Assembly: GCA_013141065.1 (NCBI GenBank)
Contig: JABFRR010000016.1
Location: forward strand, 64,147 to 128,146
DNA from: Bacteriovoracaceae bacterium
GTDB lineage: Bacteria > Bdellovibrionota > Bacteriovoracia > Bacteriovoracales > Bacteriovoracaceae
Length of the DNA: 64,000 nt
Reading direction: 5' to 3'
A program made the position numbers and the translations under genes. A model generated the notes under the pieces. It did no database searches. It was given only the letters and a program-made list of their open reading frames with translations, and was not told the origin of the DNA. Below are positions 18,299-28,113 of this stretch, piece by piece; position 1 is the stretch's first letter, and every line of letters begins with the position of its first letter.

Positions 18299-19568
18299 AA
18301 AAGCCATTGTATAATTGATAGATTAGAAAAATTAAAAGACTCGATATTATGATTATCAGAATCGATAAACTTAAGATGAAACGAGTCACATTAATTAAAT
18401 TAAAGATTTTACTATGTCCTTCTTTGTAAGTGAGTGCGATTGATAAGCTTGCAATAAAAGATAAAACTAAGTAAAAGAAAAAACGTTTTATTTTAATCTT
18501 TAATGGAGCATTGCCATTAAAGTCATCTTGGTCAATTTTCTTACATCCATTTTTAATTATCGATTCGATTTCCGTATTAATAATCTTTGTGTATTCGCTA
18601 GAAATAATATCGATATTCATTTCTAAATTTTGCTGATAACTGGTGTAATTTAAATTAAATGAGCCGATTGTCGTCCAGTTATTATCAACCGTTGCCAATT
18701 TTCCGTGAAGTTTTGATGTAGTCCATTGATAAATTTCAACATTGGCCTTTAAAAAATAATTATACAAATGTTCAGAGGCCAGAATATATGTCGGCCAATC
18801 GGAGTGTTTGGGAAGTATAAGCCTCACTCGAACTCCACGGAGAGCGGCGGCTGAAAGTTGTCGCATAAACTTTCTTCTGGGAAAAAAATAAGGATTGATG
18901 ATAGTAATTTGATCTTTGGCCGTCGTCGTTCGCTGAGCGTATTGTTGAGTAATTTTTGATCTACCCAGCAACCAATCATTTACTAAAATCCTGGCTTTGT
19001 AGCCGTTTTTTTCAAAATTTTGGGTGTGTTTTGATACAACAAAATTCAATAGATTAGGTTCAGTGTAAGCTTTTTTGAAAACGATTTTGCAATAATTGGC
19101 CATTTCCACAATTAAGGGGCCTTCTATTAAAATGGCAAAGTCTAATTGAGGAGGGAGAGTTTCTTCAGTTTGAACATTTATTCCACCAACAATTGCCACT
19201 TGTTCATCAATGAGTAAGACTTTATGGTGTAAACGCCTTCCTAATTTATGAAACCATTTAAGTTTAAAACTATTGAATCGACAAAAATAGACTCCAGAAT
19301 TCACAAGGTCTATTTCTACCTTTACACTCAGGTCTTTTGATCCAATACCATCAACCAAAAGATAAACTTTTACACCTCTAAGTGCTGCTTTTTTAAGCTC
19401 ACTTGCGACACGTGTACCAAAATCATCAAAAAGAAAAATGTATGTTTGTAGATGAATACTTGTATGAGCTTTTTTTATGAGTTCAACATATTTTGAATAA
19501 TATAATTCACCTTCTTTTAAAAATTCTAATTGATTATTATGTGTTGTTGTAAAAAACTCCCTAGTCAT
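18288..19568 (-). CDS. Cardiolipin synthase-like phospholipase D family protein
   Basis: This 426-residue protein has two PLD catalytic motifs: H114-x-K116-x4-D121 (HHKVLLID) and LHGKLATVD near residue 315, each followed by the expected G-G/S-x-N. Two hydrophobic segments at the C-terminus (about 360-425) would anchor it in the membrane. This is unlike E. coli ClsA, whose spans are N-terminal. It follows the EEP nuclease gene with no gap, matching the E. coli ybhP-clsB(ybhO) pairing. Likely reaction: transfer of a phosphatidyl group to make cardiolipin. Confidence 0.85.
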   Translation of the reverse strand: MTREFFTTTHNNQLEFLKEGELYYSKYVELIKKAHTSIHLQTYIFLFDDFGTRVASELKKAALRGVKVYLLVDGIGSKDLSVKVEIDLVNSGVYFCRFNSFKLKWFHKLGRRLHHKVLLIDEQVAIVGGINVQTEETLPPQLDFAILIEGPLIVEMANYCKIVFKKAYTEPNLLNFVVSKHTQNFEKNGYKARILVNDWLLGRSKITQQYAQRTTTAKDQITIINPYFFPRRKFMRQLSAAALRGVRVRLILPKHSDWPTYILASEHLYNYFLKANVEIYQWTTSKLHGKLATVDNNWTTIGSFNLNYTSYQQNLEMNIDIISSEYTKIINTEIESIIKNGCKKIDQDDFNGNAPLKIKIKRFFFYLVLSFIASLSIALTYKEGHSKIFNLINVTRFILSLSILIIIISSLLIFLIYQLYNGFFIF

Positions 19569-20303
19569 TTATATTTCTACCTCGCAAAAAAGAGGTAGGT
19601 GATCTGAAAAATGACTATCTGTTTTTAAAACTTCAGATCTCAGTGCTTTTAAGTCTTTAATATAAACTCGATCTAGGCAAAAGAGGGGATAGTGGGCCGG
19701 AAAAGTTTTAGCATAATTACCATTAAGACTTTTATGCACTTCTTGCATTTGTAAAACATCTTCAAAAATTTGAAATGATTTTTTATTCCAATCATTAAAG
19801 TCTCCGGCAACAATGATTGGAAGTGTTTCTTTAGTCAAGTATTCCTTAATTTTTTCATATTGAATTCTGCGACCGGAATGAAGTAAGTTAAGATGAAGGC
19901 AAGCGGCCACGATTTTTTTTTCAAAAGGATTATTCTCTCCAGGTGGAATTGAGATTTTACAAACCAATAATCCTCTTTTTTCCCAACGATTAGTTGAAAG
20001 GTTTACATTATCTAAATGTTCAATCGGATACTTACTTAAAATGAGATTTCCATGATGGCCGTGATCGTAAAGTGCATTCTGTGCATAGGAAAAATGAGGC
20101 CATAACTCATCTGCAAAATACTCAAACTGAGCATCTTTTAAACCTTTTTTTTGGTAATGATCATTTTTTCCGACAACTTCTTGAAGAAAGACGACATCGG
20201 CCTTAGTAGACTTGATGAGCTCTTTCATTTTATCCAATGAATAATTCTGATTATTCCAATCGAAACCTTTATGAATATTATAGGATAATATTTTTAACAA
20301 CAT
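19569..20303 (-). CDS. Endonuclease/exonuclease/phosphatase (EEP) family protein, YbhP-like
   Basis: This 244-residue protein has the EEP fold motifs: SYNIHKGFDW at the start, FLQEV, VAGDFNDW and the C-terminal SDHLPL. These hold the metal-binding and catalytic Asn, Glu, Asp and His. There is no signal peptide. The neighbour is a ClsB-like synthase, as with ybhP in E. coli, so a lipid phosphodiester substrate is more likely than DNA. Substrate remains unproven. Confidence 0.82.
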   Translation of the reverse strand: MLLKILSYNIHKGFDWNNQNYSLDKMKELIKSTKADVVFLQEVVGKNDHYQKKGLKDAQFEYFADELWPHFSYAQNALYDHGHHGNLILSKYPIEHLDNVNLSTNRWEKRGLLVCKISIPPGENNPFEKKIVAACLHLNLLHSGRRIQYEKIKEYLTKETLPIIVAGDFNDWNKKSFQIFEDVLQMQEVHKSLNGNYAKTFPAHYPLFCLDRVYIKDLKALRSEVLKTDSHFSDHLPLFCEVEI

Positions 20304-20423
20304 AACTAAATCTATCAGATCAGACTATATTTGACTAATTAAGTATTATTACCTGTTTTTCCTATGTCTGAAATCTTTTCCTTTTGTGTTAATATTAAAC
20401 CATCTTTTTCTTAAGGAGAAAAA

Positions 20424-21674
20424 ATGAAATTCTTACCAATTGTACTAATTCTTTCAACAATTTCTGCACCAGTATTTTCTCAGGAAGGTTACGGAACAGC
20501 TGCTCACAGCGCGCTTAAATACTCTGGAAATATTATCTCTGATAATGCAGGTGATATATCAAATTCAGTCCAAGATGCAACACGAGCAGTTGCAAAACCG
20601 ACAAAAAGTTTTTTGGCCTCTATCTGGGGTTATATTTCAGATGCTGGTAACGGTATCGAAAAGCAAAAAGCCTTGGCCACCGGTGATGGTGTTGCCATTA
20701 ATGCAAGTGTTTACTCACTAGCATTGAGAGAAGCAGAAAGAAAAAATGAACCACTCAATCAGTTAAAAAGTAAACGAGACGACACACAATATGCTCTGAA
20801 GCGTTCTCAAGATGAAGCTAAACGACTTGAGGAATTAGCAAAAGCCTACAAAGAAGATGCTAATAATTTTGGTCGCAATATTAATACAACTCTCCAAGAG
20901 ATAGCTTCAACGGCCACGCGACTTGAAGGATGGGATAAACAAAAGCAAGTAAAGCTTTCTAAACTCTTAGATGAACATAAAAAATTAGGGGAAGAAACTG
21001 CTAAAGATGGTGACGCCAGACATGCCAGCCACACATTGACATCACTGAGTGAAACTTTTGCTGAATTAGAAACTGCTGTATTAAAAAGTCCTGATCAAGC
21101 TCAGTCAATTGGACTTGGTGGACGTCTAGGTGCCATGAAATCATTACTTCAAGGTGCAGCGACTCGAATGGGTGAAAAAGAAACTCAAATGCTCCAATCA
21201 ACACGCAGACTAAATGAGCTCGCACAAATTGATGACAAGGCCTTAGCAGCGTCACAAGAAGATATGCAAAGAAAAATGGTCTTAGGAACTCTTAACAATG
21301 CTGTTAATAACCTCATCACACAAGCGGAGTATTCTAAAAATAGAGCACAAATAGCCTTTTCACATTTTGATGATATTGAAAAAGAACTAGGTGTAAAAGG
21401 TGTTAAGCCTGGGGACTTAAAAAAGCATTATCGTGATGACAAAAATCTTCTGGCCTTAACTAATACTTACAATAACAGCCCCATTGGAGTTTATGTCAAC
21501 TCACAGATTTCAAAAGCTCTTGGCTCTGTGTGTGAGCTCGTCAATAATCAGTGTAAAGATGGAACGAATACTAATTTATTTAACTTTTTAGATGACTCAA
21601 GTCGATCAATTTTTAAAGACAGACTCATCACTCCAGGCTCAATTGAAGTTGATGCTGGAACGACAGACAGGTAA
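20424..21674 (+). CDS. Exported coiled coil protein of unknown function, 416 aa
   Basis: An 18-20 residue signal peptide (MKFLPIVLILSTISAPVFS) is followed by a mostly helical protein. Residues about 95-300 carry long stretches of heptad-like Glu/Lys/Leu/Ala typical of coiled coils. Two cysteines near the C-terminus (CELVNNQC) could pair. AAGGAG sits seven bases before the ATG, and a strong bidirectional terminator follows. No family recognised. Confidence 0.75.
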   Translation: MKFLPIVLILSTISAPVFSQEGYGTAAHSALKYSGNIISDNAGDISNSVQDATRAVAKPTKSFLASIWGYISDAGNGIEKQKALATGDGVAINASVYSLALREAERKNEPLNQLKSKRDDTQYALKRSQDEAKRLEELAKAYKEDANNFGRNINTTLQEIASTATRLEGWDKQKQVKLSKLLDEHKKLGEETAKDGDARHASHTLTSLSETFAELETAVLKSPDQAQSIGLGGRLGAMKSLLQGAATRMGEKETQMLQSTRRLNELAQIDDKALAASQEDMQRKMVLGTLNNAVNNLITQAEYSKNRAQIAFSHFDDIEKELGVKGVKPGDLKKHYRDDKNLLALTNTYNNSPIGVYVNSQISKALGSVCELVNNQCKDGTNTNLFNFLDDSSRSIFKDRLITPGSIEVDAGTTDR

Positions 21675-21680
21675 TATTTT

Positions 21681-21714
21681 AAAATAACCTCGAGAATAAT
21701 CTCGGGGTTATTTT
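21681..21714. terminator. Bidirectional rho-independent terminator
   Basis: Arms 21681-21695 and 21700-21714 pair over 15 bases with one G-T pair and a 4-base loop. The plus side ends in a T-rich run and the minus side likewise. It lies between the convergent coiled coil gene and the frameshifted exported gene, and overlaps the stop codon of the latter (21708-21710). Confidence 0.75.
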
Positions 21715-22342
21715 GCTTTTCCAGTGCTTGGTGCCACCATTTTTTTACTGTCTTTTTCTAGCAAAATAGCCTTTTGTCTTGAATTATTTATATCTAATCT
21801 TCTTTGTTCACATTTTTGAAAAAGGTCTTGATTGTAAATGTAATCATTTCCTCCAAATGTGTCGGCAGAATAGCACTTATCTCCATGTCCTTTTCCATCT
21901 TCAACTGTCGCACAAAAATCAATCTTAACTTCACCACAGCGTTTGTAGTCTGTGATAACACAAACTGTATTTTGCTCTTTTCCACTTTGATCAGTAAAGT
22001 AAAGTGAAATAGTATTGTTTCATAGCTTAATCTAGGATTATCATCATAGAGACTCACTAAAAAACTTACGGGTTTTCCTAAAGAAACGAGAAATGATCCA
22101 GCCGGGTAGGAGCCACCACTGCTTACTGAAAAATCTAATTTTCCAGTTTTTGGATTCTTTCTTGGACTTACATATTTTGCTTGGTCTTTGTCAGTACCTT
22201 TGGTCCAATATGTAAAAAAATGATTGGGATTTTTTTCAATGAAATCACTTATTGTTTTGATGTAAGCTGGCTGTGATTCAACTGAATATGCCAACGTCAA
22301 AAGTGCACAATAAGATGAAATGAAGATGAGAGTTTTTTTCAT
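21708..22342 (-). pseudogene. Exported protein of unknown function, broken by a single frameshift
   Basis: The ATG at 22342 gives a signal peptide (MKKTLIFISSYCALLTLAYS) and a sensible protein to about DNPRLSYETI near 22015. After that the frame becomes low quality. Switching frame there gives SLYFTDQSGKEQNTVCVITD and a cysteine-rich tail (DKCYSADTFGGNDY...) ending in TAA at 21708-21710, a far better protein end. One inserted or deleted base near 22010-22020 explains it. Full length would be about 210 residues. The original frame continues to 21794 only as out-of-frame sequence. No family recognised. Confidence 0.65.
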
Positions 22343-22363
22343 AGTTTTCCCTTTTTTTAGGAT

Positions 22364-22395
22364 CTCTACCCGATAACTAACATTATCGGGTAGAG
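22364..22395. terminator. Perfect 13-bp hairpin at gene end
   Basis: Arms 22364-22376 and 22383-22395 (CTCTACCCGATAA and its complement) enclose a 6-base loop. The stop codon of the minus-strand gene remnant forms part of the stem. The T-rich run lies on the plus side (TCTTTT), so as a classical terminator it points rightward; on the minus strand it may only stop RNA decay. Confidence 0.55.
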
Positions 22396-22873
22396 TCTTT
22401 TAAGCTTTTTTCAGGCATTAATGCCTTTGGATCAACATTTTTTGATCCTCTTTGAAGCTGATTAACCGACTTATCATGTTCTGTCTCTAAAGCTTCAGTT
22501 GGTTGTATGGAGCCTTTTTTTCTTTGTTCAAGTACTGCTTCAATCTTTGGCATTAATTTTTCATTTAATATTTTTTCTACTTTTTCTAATTTAACTAGAT
22601 CTGGAAATCTCACGCTATGATGTAATTGAAATCGAAGACCAGTTTCGATACTTATAATGAGTAATTCTTCTGGAGTCATTTTTTTTAATGATTCTTCCGT
22701 GGTGTTTATCTCAAGAAATACTATGAAATTATCAAGCGACTTTTTATCAGCAAGATATTTATCTTTTGAGAGTTTATATTTTGAAGCTTCAAAGGCAAAT
22801 TGCTTGGTGACATATCTATTGATTTCAACTTGTAAACCACCTAAGGCTTTGGGATCCAGGGGAAACGCATCTT
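22383..22873 (-). pseudogene. C-terminal part of an exported protein split by an ISAs1-family element
   Basis: An open frame without any ATG runs from DAFPLDPKALGG at about 22873 down to a TAA at 22383, about 163 residues; the first ATG (22679) would keep only the last 98. The product is helical and charged. At about 22873 it meets the ISAs1 remnant. On the far side of that remnant, at about 23985-24100, a signal peptide and the start of a protein lie on the same strand. I infer one original gene of about 200 residues. Family unknown. Confidence 0.6.
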
Positions 22874-23980
22874 AATTTAAATCAGTTATAATTTATTTTC
22901 GGCCACTTACGGCCCTGCACGATGGCCTTTCGTCTTTTTTTTGCGATGATTTTTCTTATTTTTTTAGGAGAGCATCGTGACAAAAAAGAAAGAAGTAGAT
23001 CCAGTTTTCATGTTGGATTTTATTAGTTCAATTGAAGATCCAAGAATTGATAGAACAAAAAAACATTCATTAGAAACAATTATGATCATTGCAATCTGTG
23101 CTGTCATTTGTGGTGCAAAATCATGGAATGAAATTGAAGTTTACGGCACTCTAAAATTAGAATTTTTAAGTAAGTTTTTAAACTTAGAAAATGGCAGCCT
23201 TCGCATGATACATTTAGAAGATTTTTTATGATTTTAATGCCGAATTCATTGCAAGATTTTTTTACCAATTGGGTGTCTAGTTTTAATAAAGATGAAGTTA
23301 AACAAATCTGTATTGATGGAAAAACATTGCGGGGAAGTAAGCGAAAGGGAGATCGTACAATTCATGTTATTAATGCCTATTCAACGGGCCTAGGATTGTC
23401 ATTAGGGCAGTTGAAAACAGATAAAAAGAGCAATGAAATAACGGCAATCCCAGAGCTTTTGGATTCGCTGGATATAAAAGATACAATTGTTAGTGTTGAT
23501 GCCTTAAATTGTCAGACTGAAATAGCTGATAAAATTGTTTCCAAAGGTGGTGATTATTTATTTTGTGTAAAAAGTAATCAAGAAAAATTACACAGTAGAA
23601 TTGAAGAAAGATTTGAAAAATATGAGCAACGTGGACAAAAACAAATCCGAAAGCTTTGAGGAAAAAGAAAACTAAAACATGGTCGGTTTGAAAAACGATC
23701 AGTAAGAATAATAAAAGAAAATGATGATTATTCATTGGGAGTTAATCCATTATTAAAATGGAAAAATTTAAAAACCATTATAGAAATTAGTGCGGAAAGA
23801 ATTGATCAGAAAACAGGAGAAGTTCAGAATTCAAAAAGATATTATATAAGCAGTAGAGATGAAAGCTCTGAATATTTTTTAAATGCAGTTAAGGATCATT
23901 GGCAAGTAGAGAATTTATTGCATTGGCATTTGGATGTCACAATGAGAGAAGACGATTGTCGCTGATGCTAACTTTATTAA
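22874..23980 (+). mobile_element. ISAs1-family insertion element remnant
   Basis: The boundaries are approximate and set by where host reading frames resume. The left side has an ATTT-rich leader with CGGCCACTTACGGCCCTG just before the transposase. The right side stops about 60 codons short of a normal ISAs1 transposase end, so the right terminus seems deleted. I could not find matching inverted repeats or a target duplication. It interrupts a minus-strand exported protein gene. Confidence 0.6.
22977..23965 (+). pseudogene. ISAs1-family (H-repeat type) DDE transposase, frameshifted, interrupted and 3'-truncated
   Basis: The protein reads MTKKKEVDPVFMLDF... with the family's IEDPRIDRTKKHSLETI start, CAVICGAKSWNEI, then IDGKTLRGS (first catalytic Asp) and later HWQVENLLHWHLDV (catalytic Glu region). 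Three faults are visible: one base is missing near 23195-23200 (frame then continues as PSHDTFRRFFMILMPN), an in-frame TGA stands at 23657-23659 before GKRKLKHGRFEKRS, and it ends at REDDCR, lacking the normal C-terminus. An AGGAG site precedes the start. Confidence 0.85.
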
Positions 23981-23984
23981 ACTT

Positions 23985-24100
23985 TGAGTGTATCTGGAAG
24001 ATGCCTCAGGCCCTGCAGCAAATGCTAAAGGTGTTGAAAAATAGATTAAAAACAATACATTTTTCAATAAATTCTTCTTAAAATCTCCAAACAAGAACAC
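23985..24100 (-). pseudogene. Signal peptide-coding 5' fragment of the split exported gene
   Basis: From ATG 24100 (or the ATG-less LLKNVLFLIY core) the minus strand encodes a clear signal peptide ending STPLAFA-AGPEASS and then RYTQSLIKLA before running antisense into the transposase. Joined to the fragment that begins DAFPLDPKALGG at 22873, it makes a continuous exported protein. This supports a gene split by the element instead of two unrelated pieces. The exact host/element border is uncertain by a few bases. Confidence 0.5.
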
Positions 24101-24166
24101 TGAATATTCAATTTTTATTCTCGGTATTTTTTAAAATTAAATGAAATTATTTGTTTATATTTTAAA

Positions 24167-24187
24167 ACTGTCTAATTATTAGACAGT
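24167..24187. other. Hairpin ACTGTCTAA / TTAGACAGT
   Basis: Perfect 9-base arms with a 3-base loop lie in the 213-base gap between the divergent split gene (start 24100) and the MASE1 gene (start 24314). No T run follows. It could be an operator or a weak terminator; the rest of the gap is AT-rich with nothing else I can name. Confidence 0.3.
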
Positions 24188-24313
24188 GTTTAATTAAAAT
24201 GAAAATACTCGTAACTTAACATTTCCTTAATTTTCCTATTCTTGGGAAGAAATAACGTGACGGGTCGGTGGTTTTAAAATTACTTTATTCATCAAATACG
24301 ATAATCATTATTA

Positions 24314-26920
24314 ATGGTGGCAAATAAAAAGAATATTACCATTTTAACTTATCTCATTCAATCAATTGCAATTTGTATTTTATTTTATATTACTTCTCGG
24401 ATCTCGTTATACGCTACAATGATTCCTGGCCAAGGTTCAGCATTTTATATTCCAGCGGGTCTTACTGTTTCATTAGTCATACTTTTAGGTGTTAGGATAT
24501 TACCTATTATCTTTCTCGCCAAATTTATATTTAGTTATATTAATACAGATTCAGGACTTTGGAGTTTAAGTTTTTTCAGCTCGCTCGCGACAGTAACTGA
24601 AGGCTTTTTAGCATGGTACATATTTGATTCTTTTAAAGAAAGTATTGAAGAGTTTTTTCAATATCAATCAAACTTAGTTTTAATCACTTTCTTAGCACTA
24701 ATAGCGGCTATAGGTTCAGCTGTTATCGGTGTGTCGAATCTTTACTACCATAATCTCATATCTGAGCAGGATTACTTTTCAAATTTTCTCAATTGGTTTG
24801 CCGGAGATTTTTTAAGTATTATTATCTTTACACCACTTGTTGTTTGTTTTCGAAATGAAAAACAATGTATCCTCGATTTTATCTTTCCTTTTTTAGCCGT
24901 AGTCTTTGTTCTTATCTTCAGATACGAATTCATGGCACCGTATTTGTTTCTTATTTTTTTTGTTTTACTCATTCCTTGCTGTTTATCAACTGCGATGGGG
25001 GTCTATTATTCATCAGCTTTTATTTCTCTATTATTGAACTGGTTTCTAATTAATCAGACTGGCCCATTTTCACAAGGGGGCTATTATGAAAATATGGCCT
25101 CAATGCAAATTTTTCTTCTTGCATTGGCCATAACATCTCTTGCCCTCGATGGCTTCAGAAGGACAAATTTAACAAAATATATAATTTTACCACTCGCAAC
25201 TCTATGGCTTGCTAGTGGGAGTATTTACTATTTTTACTTCAATCAAAAATTAACAAACGACATGATGCTTTTTCATAAATTAACTTCAGATTTTGAATCA
25301 CGAGTGCAAGATATAATGGCTTTTCTAGAAAATTCAGTTCTGGGTGCCAGTGGCTTTGTCGTTGGTTCAGATGAAGTAAAATCAGCAGAATGGAATGATT
25401 ATGTAAATACCCTTTCTCAAACAATGAAAGCAAGTGGTGTAAAAGGTTTAGGAGTGCAATTTTTAAAGAGTGATAACTTATTATTTACTTCTGATTCAAT
25501 TAATGAAAACGAATTTAAAAAATATCTGAGTGACAATCGCTTCAAGTCTGCATTTGACTTAGCACTTTTGAAAAAAAATGCAGTTCTATCAGGACATTCC
25601 ATTATTAACGGAGAAAAAATTTCTCTATTACTGAAATCCATTCGAAAAGATTCTCATGTTATAGGCTGGATAGTATTGCCACTTAACATTGACAGCTTTT
25701 TCAATTCTATTACCGGAAATAGAAATTCAAATATTGAAATTGATGTTTACGATAATTTGAATCTCAATTCAGAAAACCTCGTTTTTAGCCGTGTGATCGA
25801 CCCTAAAATGCAAAAATCGCTAATTCCTGACAACAGTCGGATTACTATTTTTAAATTAGTTGACCGAAATTTCAGAATTGACTGGAAAAACACGATGCGC
25901 TTTACTTCGAGACATACTACACAAAATTCGTTATTTTTACTAATGGGTGCTTTATTTAGTCTAACTGTCACTGGATTTTTTCTGAGATTAAAATTAAGTA
26001 ATGTTAATAGCAATGTTCGGGCCTCATAACTACAACAAGAAGTTGAAGATTCAGCTGAGAGATACAAGCTTATATTTGAGGAGTCGATTGATCCAATACT
26101 CATATTTGACGATAAAAAAATTATTGATTGTAATAAAGAGGCACTAAGACTTTTTAAGAAAAAATCTAAGAAAGATGTTTTGAGCTCTCCCCTCTTGTCG
26201 CTTTTGAATATCTATCCATTAAAATCTGATATCGTTATCGAAAAAGATATGAATACTTATTTTCAACAAAAAATGAGTGAGTTGGTGAATTCTCAATCAA
26301 TTCTTTTTGAATGTTTTCTTTATCGTTCCTCGATACCATACCCAGTAGAAATTCGCATTGATCGATTACTCAATGATAATCGTATTTTTTACAAAGCTCA
26401 AATAAAGGATCTTGTAGATGTTAAGAAAAACGAGCCAGTATTGAATCAAAATGACTATATTCAAAAAACAGTTGAATTAGAACTCAATGAACCTGAAATT
26501 GTCCCTCAAACAGAAAAAAAATCCAAACCATTAAGTCAAAATACTCCCTTTCAGGGGCAGAATGTTTTACTTGTAGAAGATAATCAAGTGAACATTATAG
26601 TGACCAAAAAATTTCTTGAAAAATGGGGACTCAATGTTGATGTGGCGTTTAATGGACTAGAGGCTGTTGAAAAATCAAAAAGTAACTCCTATAGTGTTAT
26701 TTTGATGGATCTTCATATGCCCATTATGGATGGAATTGAGGCAACAAAAAATATTAGAGTTTTCAACAACAACACACCCGTCATAGGTCTTTCTGCCGAC
26801 GTACTCTCACAAGGCTTCGATCAGTATTTATCTTATGGTATGAATGATTTCATTACTAAGCCTTTTAATCCTCAAAGCTTCTTAGAGCTTCTATTAAAAT
26901 TTATTAAACAAAACCCTTAG
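24314..26920 (+). pseudogene. MASE1-CHASE-PAS-receiver sensor protein without kinase domain, with in-frame TAA
   Basis: Residues 1-about 310 are a MASE1 membrane sensor (about eight spans, PAGLTVSLVILLGVR). A CHASE ligand-binding domain follows (FESRVQDIMAFLENSV...GVKGLGVQF), then one more span near 535-560. A TAA at 26027-26029 ends the first frame at 571 residues. The same frame continues at once with a helix (LQQEVEDSAERYK), a PAS domain (FEESIDPILIFDDKKIIDCN) and a receiver domain (VLLVEDNQVN, phosphoacceptor in ILMDLHMP, TKPF) to 26920. No HisKA or HATPase sits between PAS and receiver, so even read through it lacks kinase parts. The downstream piece may start at TTG 26180. Confidence 0.75.
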
Positions 26921-27030
26921 GAATCTACGACCTATACAATCTCTTTGACATCTCTTTAATGTTGACTTTATTTCTCGCATATCTTTGAATTATCAGTATA
27001 TTAATAGAATAAATTACCCTTGGAGGTCCA

Positions 27031-27756
27031 ATGACATTTTCATTATTTTCTGCTGCTGGCTTAGAAATGATTTATCGTTTTATTCATTATTTTGCAGGTG
27101 TTGTGTGGATTGGAATGCTTTATTATTTCAATTTTGTACAAGGAGAATGGTTCAAAGAACTAGACGCTGACGAAAAAATTAAATCGGCCAGAGGAATTGC
27201 CGTAAGAACGCTTGTTCCACGAGTCCTTAAATGGTTTCGTTATGGGGCCCTTGCTACTTTTCTTTCAGGTGTCGCTCTTCTAGCTGTCAAAGGCAAAACT
27301 TTTGGACCTGAAATGTTCAACACTTCATGGTGGGCATTTATCGGAACTGGTGCACTTTTAGGAACAATAATGTTTTTGAACGTTTGGCTAATTATTTGGC
27401 CGAACCAGAAAATCGTTATCGCATCAGCTACTCAAGTTGCTGGTGGTGGATCCGCTCTTCCTGAAGCCGCAGGAGCAGCCGCAAAAGCGGGATTGGCTTC
27501 AAGACACAACACACTTTTTTCTCTTCCAATGCTCTTTTTCATGGGAGCTGCATCACACTTACCAGCTCAAATTAATCCAGAATTTAACGGTAAATTACTA
27601 GCTCTTGTTATTTTAGTGATTGTTGGACTTTTAGAATTAAACGCAATTAAAGGAAAAACAGACTATATTAAAATCACATCAATCATGGGTGTCACACATA
27701 TAGGATTAGTTTTAACGGCCGTTTTATACGCAGTGATTGAAGTTTTAACAAAATAA
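27031..27756 (+). CDS. PuuD-like membrane protein (urate hydroxylase membrane domain)
   Basis: This 241-residue integral membrane protein has about seven hydrophobic segments. The start GLEMIYRFIHYFAGVVWIGMLYYFNFVQ, with conserved histidines, matches the membrane part of PuuD, which in Pseudomonas and relatives carries a C-terminal cytochrome c. Here the cytochrome c is a separate lipoprotein gene starting four bases after the stop. A strong GGAGG precedes the ATG. No other urate pathway genes are nearby, so the urate role is only a family label. Confidence 0.75.
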   Translation: MTFSLFSAAGLEMIYRFIHYFAGVVWIGMLYYFNFVQGEWFKELDADEKIKSARGIAVRTLVPRVLKWFRYGALATFLSGVALLAVKGKTFGPEMFNTSWWAFIGTGALLGTIMFLNVWLIIWPNQKIVIASATQVAGGGSALPEAAGAAAKAGLASRHNTLFSLPMLFFMGAASHLPAQINPEFNGKLLALVILVIVGLLELNAIKGKTDYIKITSIMGVTHIGLVLTAVLYAVIEVLTK

Positions 27757-27759
27757 TTT

Positions 27760-28113
27760 ATGAATTTAAAATTGCTTATAAAAAATTTTATTTTAGTGGG
27801 AGTGTTAAGCCTCCCACTAATTTCTTGCCAAAAAGAAACAACTTCTAAAGCTCCATTGTCTAAAATAGCCTCAAGAGGAAAAGGGATTTATCTTTCAAAC
27901 TGTATAGTTTGTCATAATCCTAATCCGGCCATGGATGGCAGTATTGGGCCTGCACTTGTGGGTTCGAGTTTAGAGTTGCTAGAAGCTAAGTTAGTGCACC
28001 AAACATACCCTACAGGATATAAGCCTAAAAGAACTTCTGGGAGTATGCCAGAATTTTCCCAGCTAAAGGCCGACATTCCAGCACTTCATGCTTATTTAGA
28101 AAGTTTTAAGTAA
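27760..28113 (+). CDS. Cytochrome c lipoprotein, partner of PuuD-like protein
   Basis: This 117-residue protein has a lipoprotein signal (lipobox ISC near residue 24), a heme c motif CIVCH at about 46-50, and a likely Met ligand in SGSMPEF near residue 97. It would face the periplasm, tethered to a membrane. Its gene starts four bases after the PuuD-like gene, suggesting that the two rebuild the one-chain PuuD as two proteins. The last 22 bases overlap the convergent ribB. Confidence 0.85.
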   Translation: MNLKLLIKNFILVGVLSLPLISCQKETTSKAPLSKIASRGKGIYLSNCIVCHNPNPAMDGSIGPALVGSSLELLEAKLVHQTYPTGYKPKRTSGSMPEFSQLKADIPALHAYLESFK

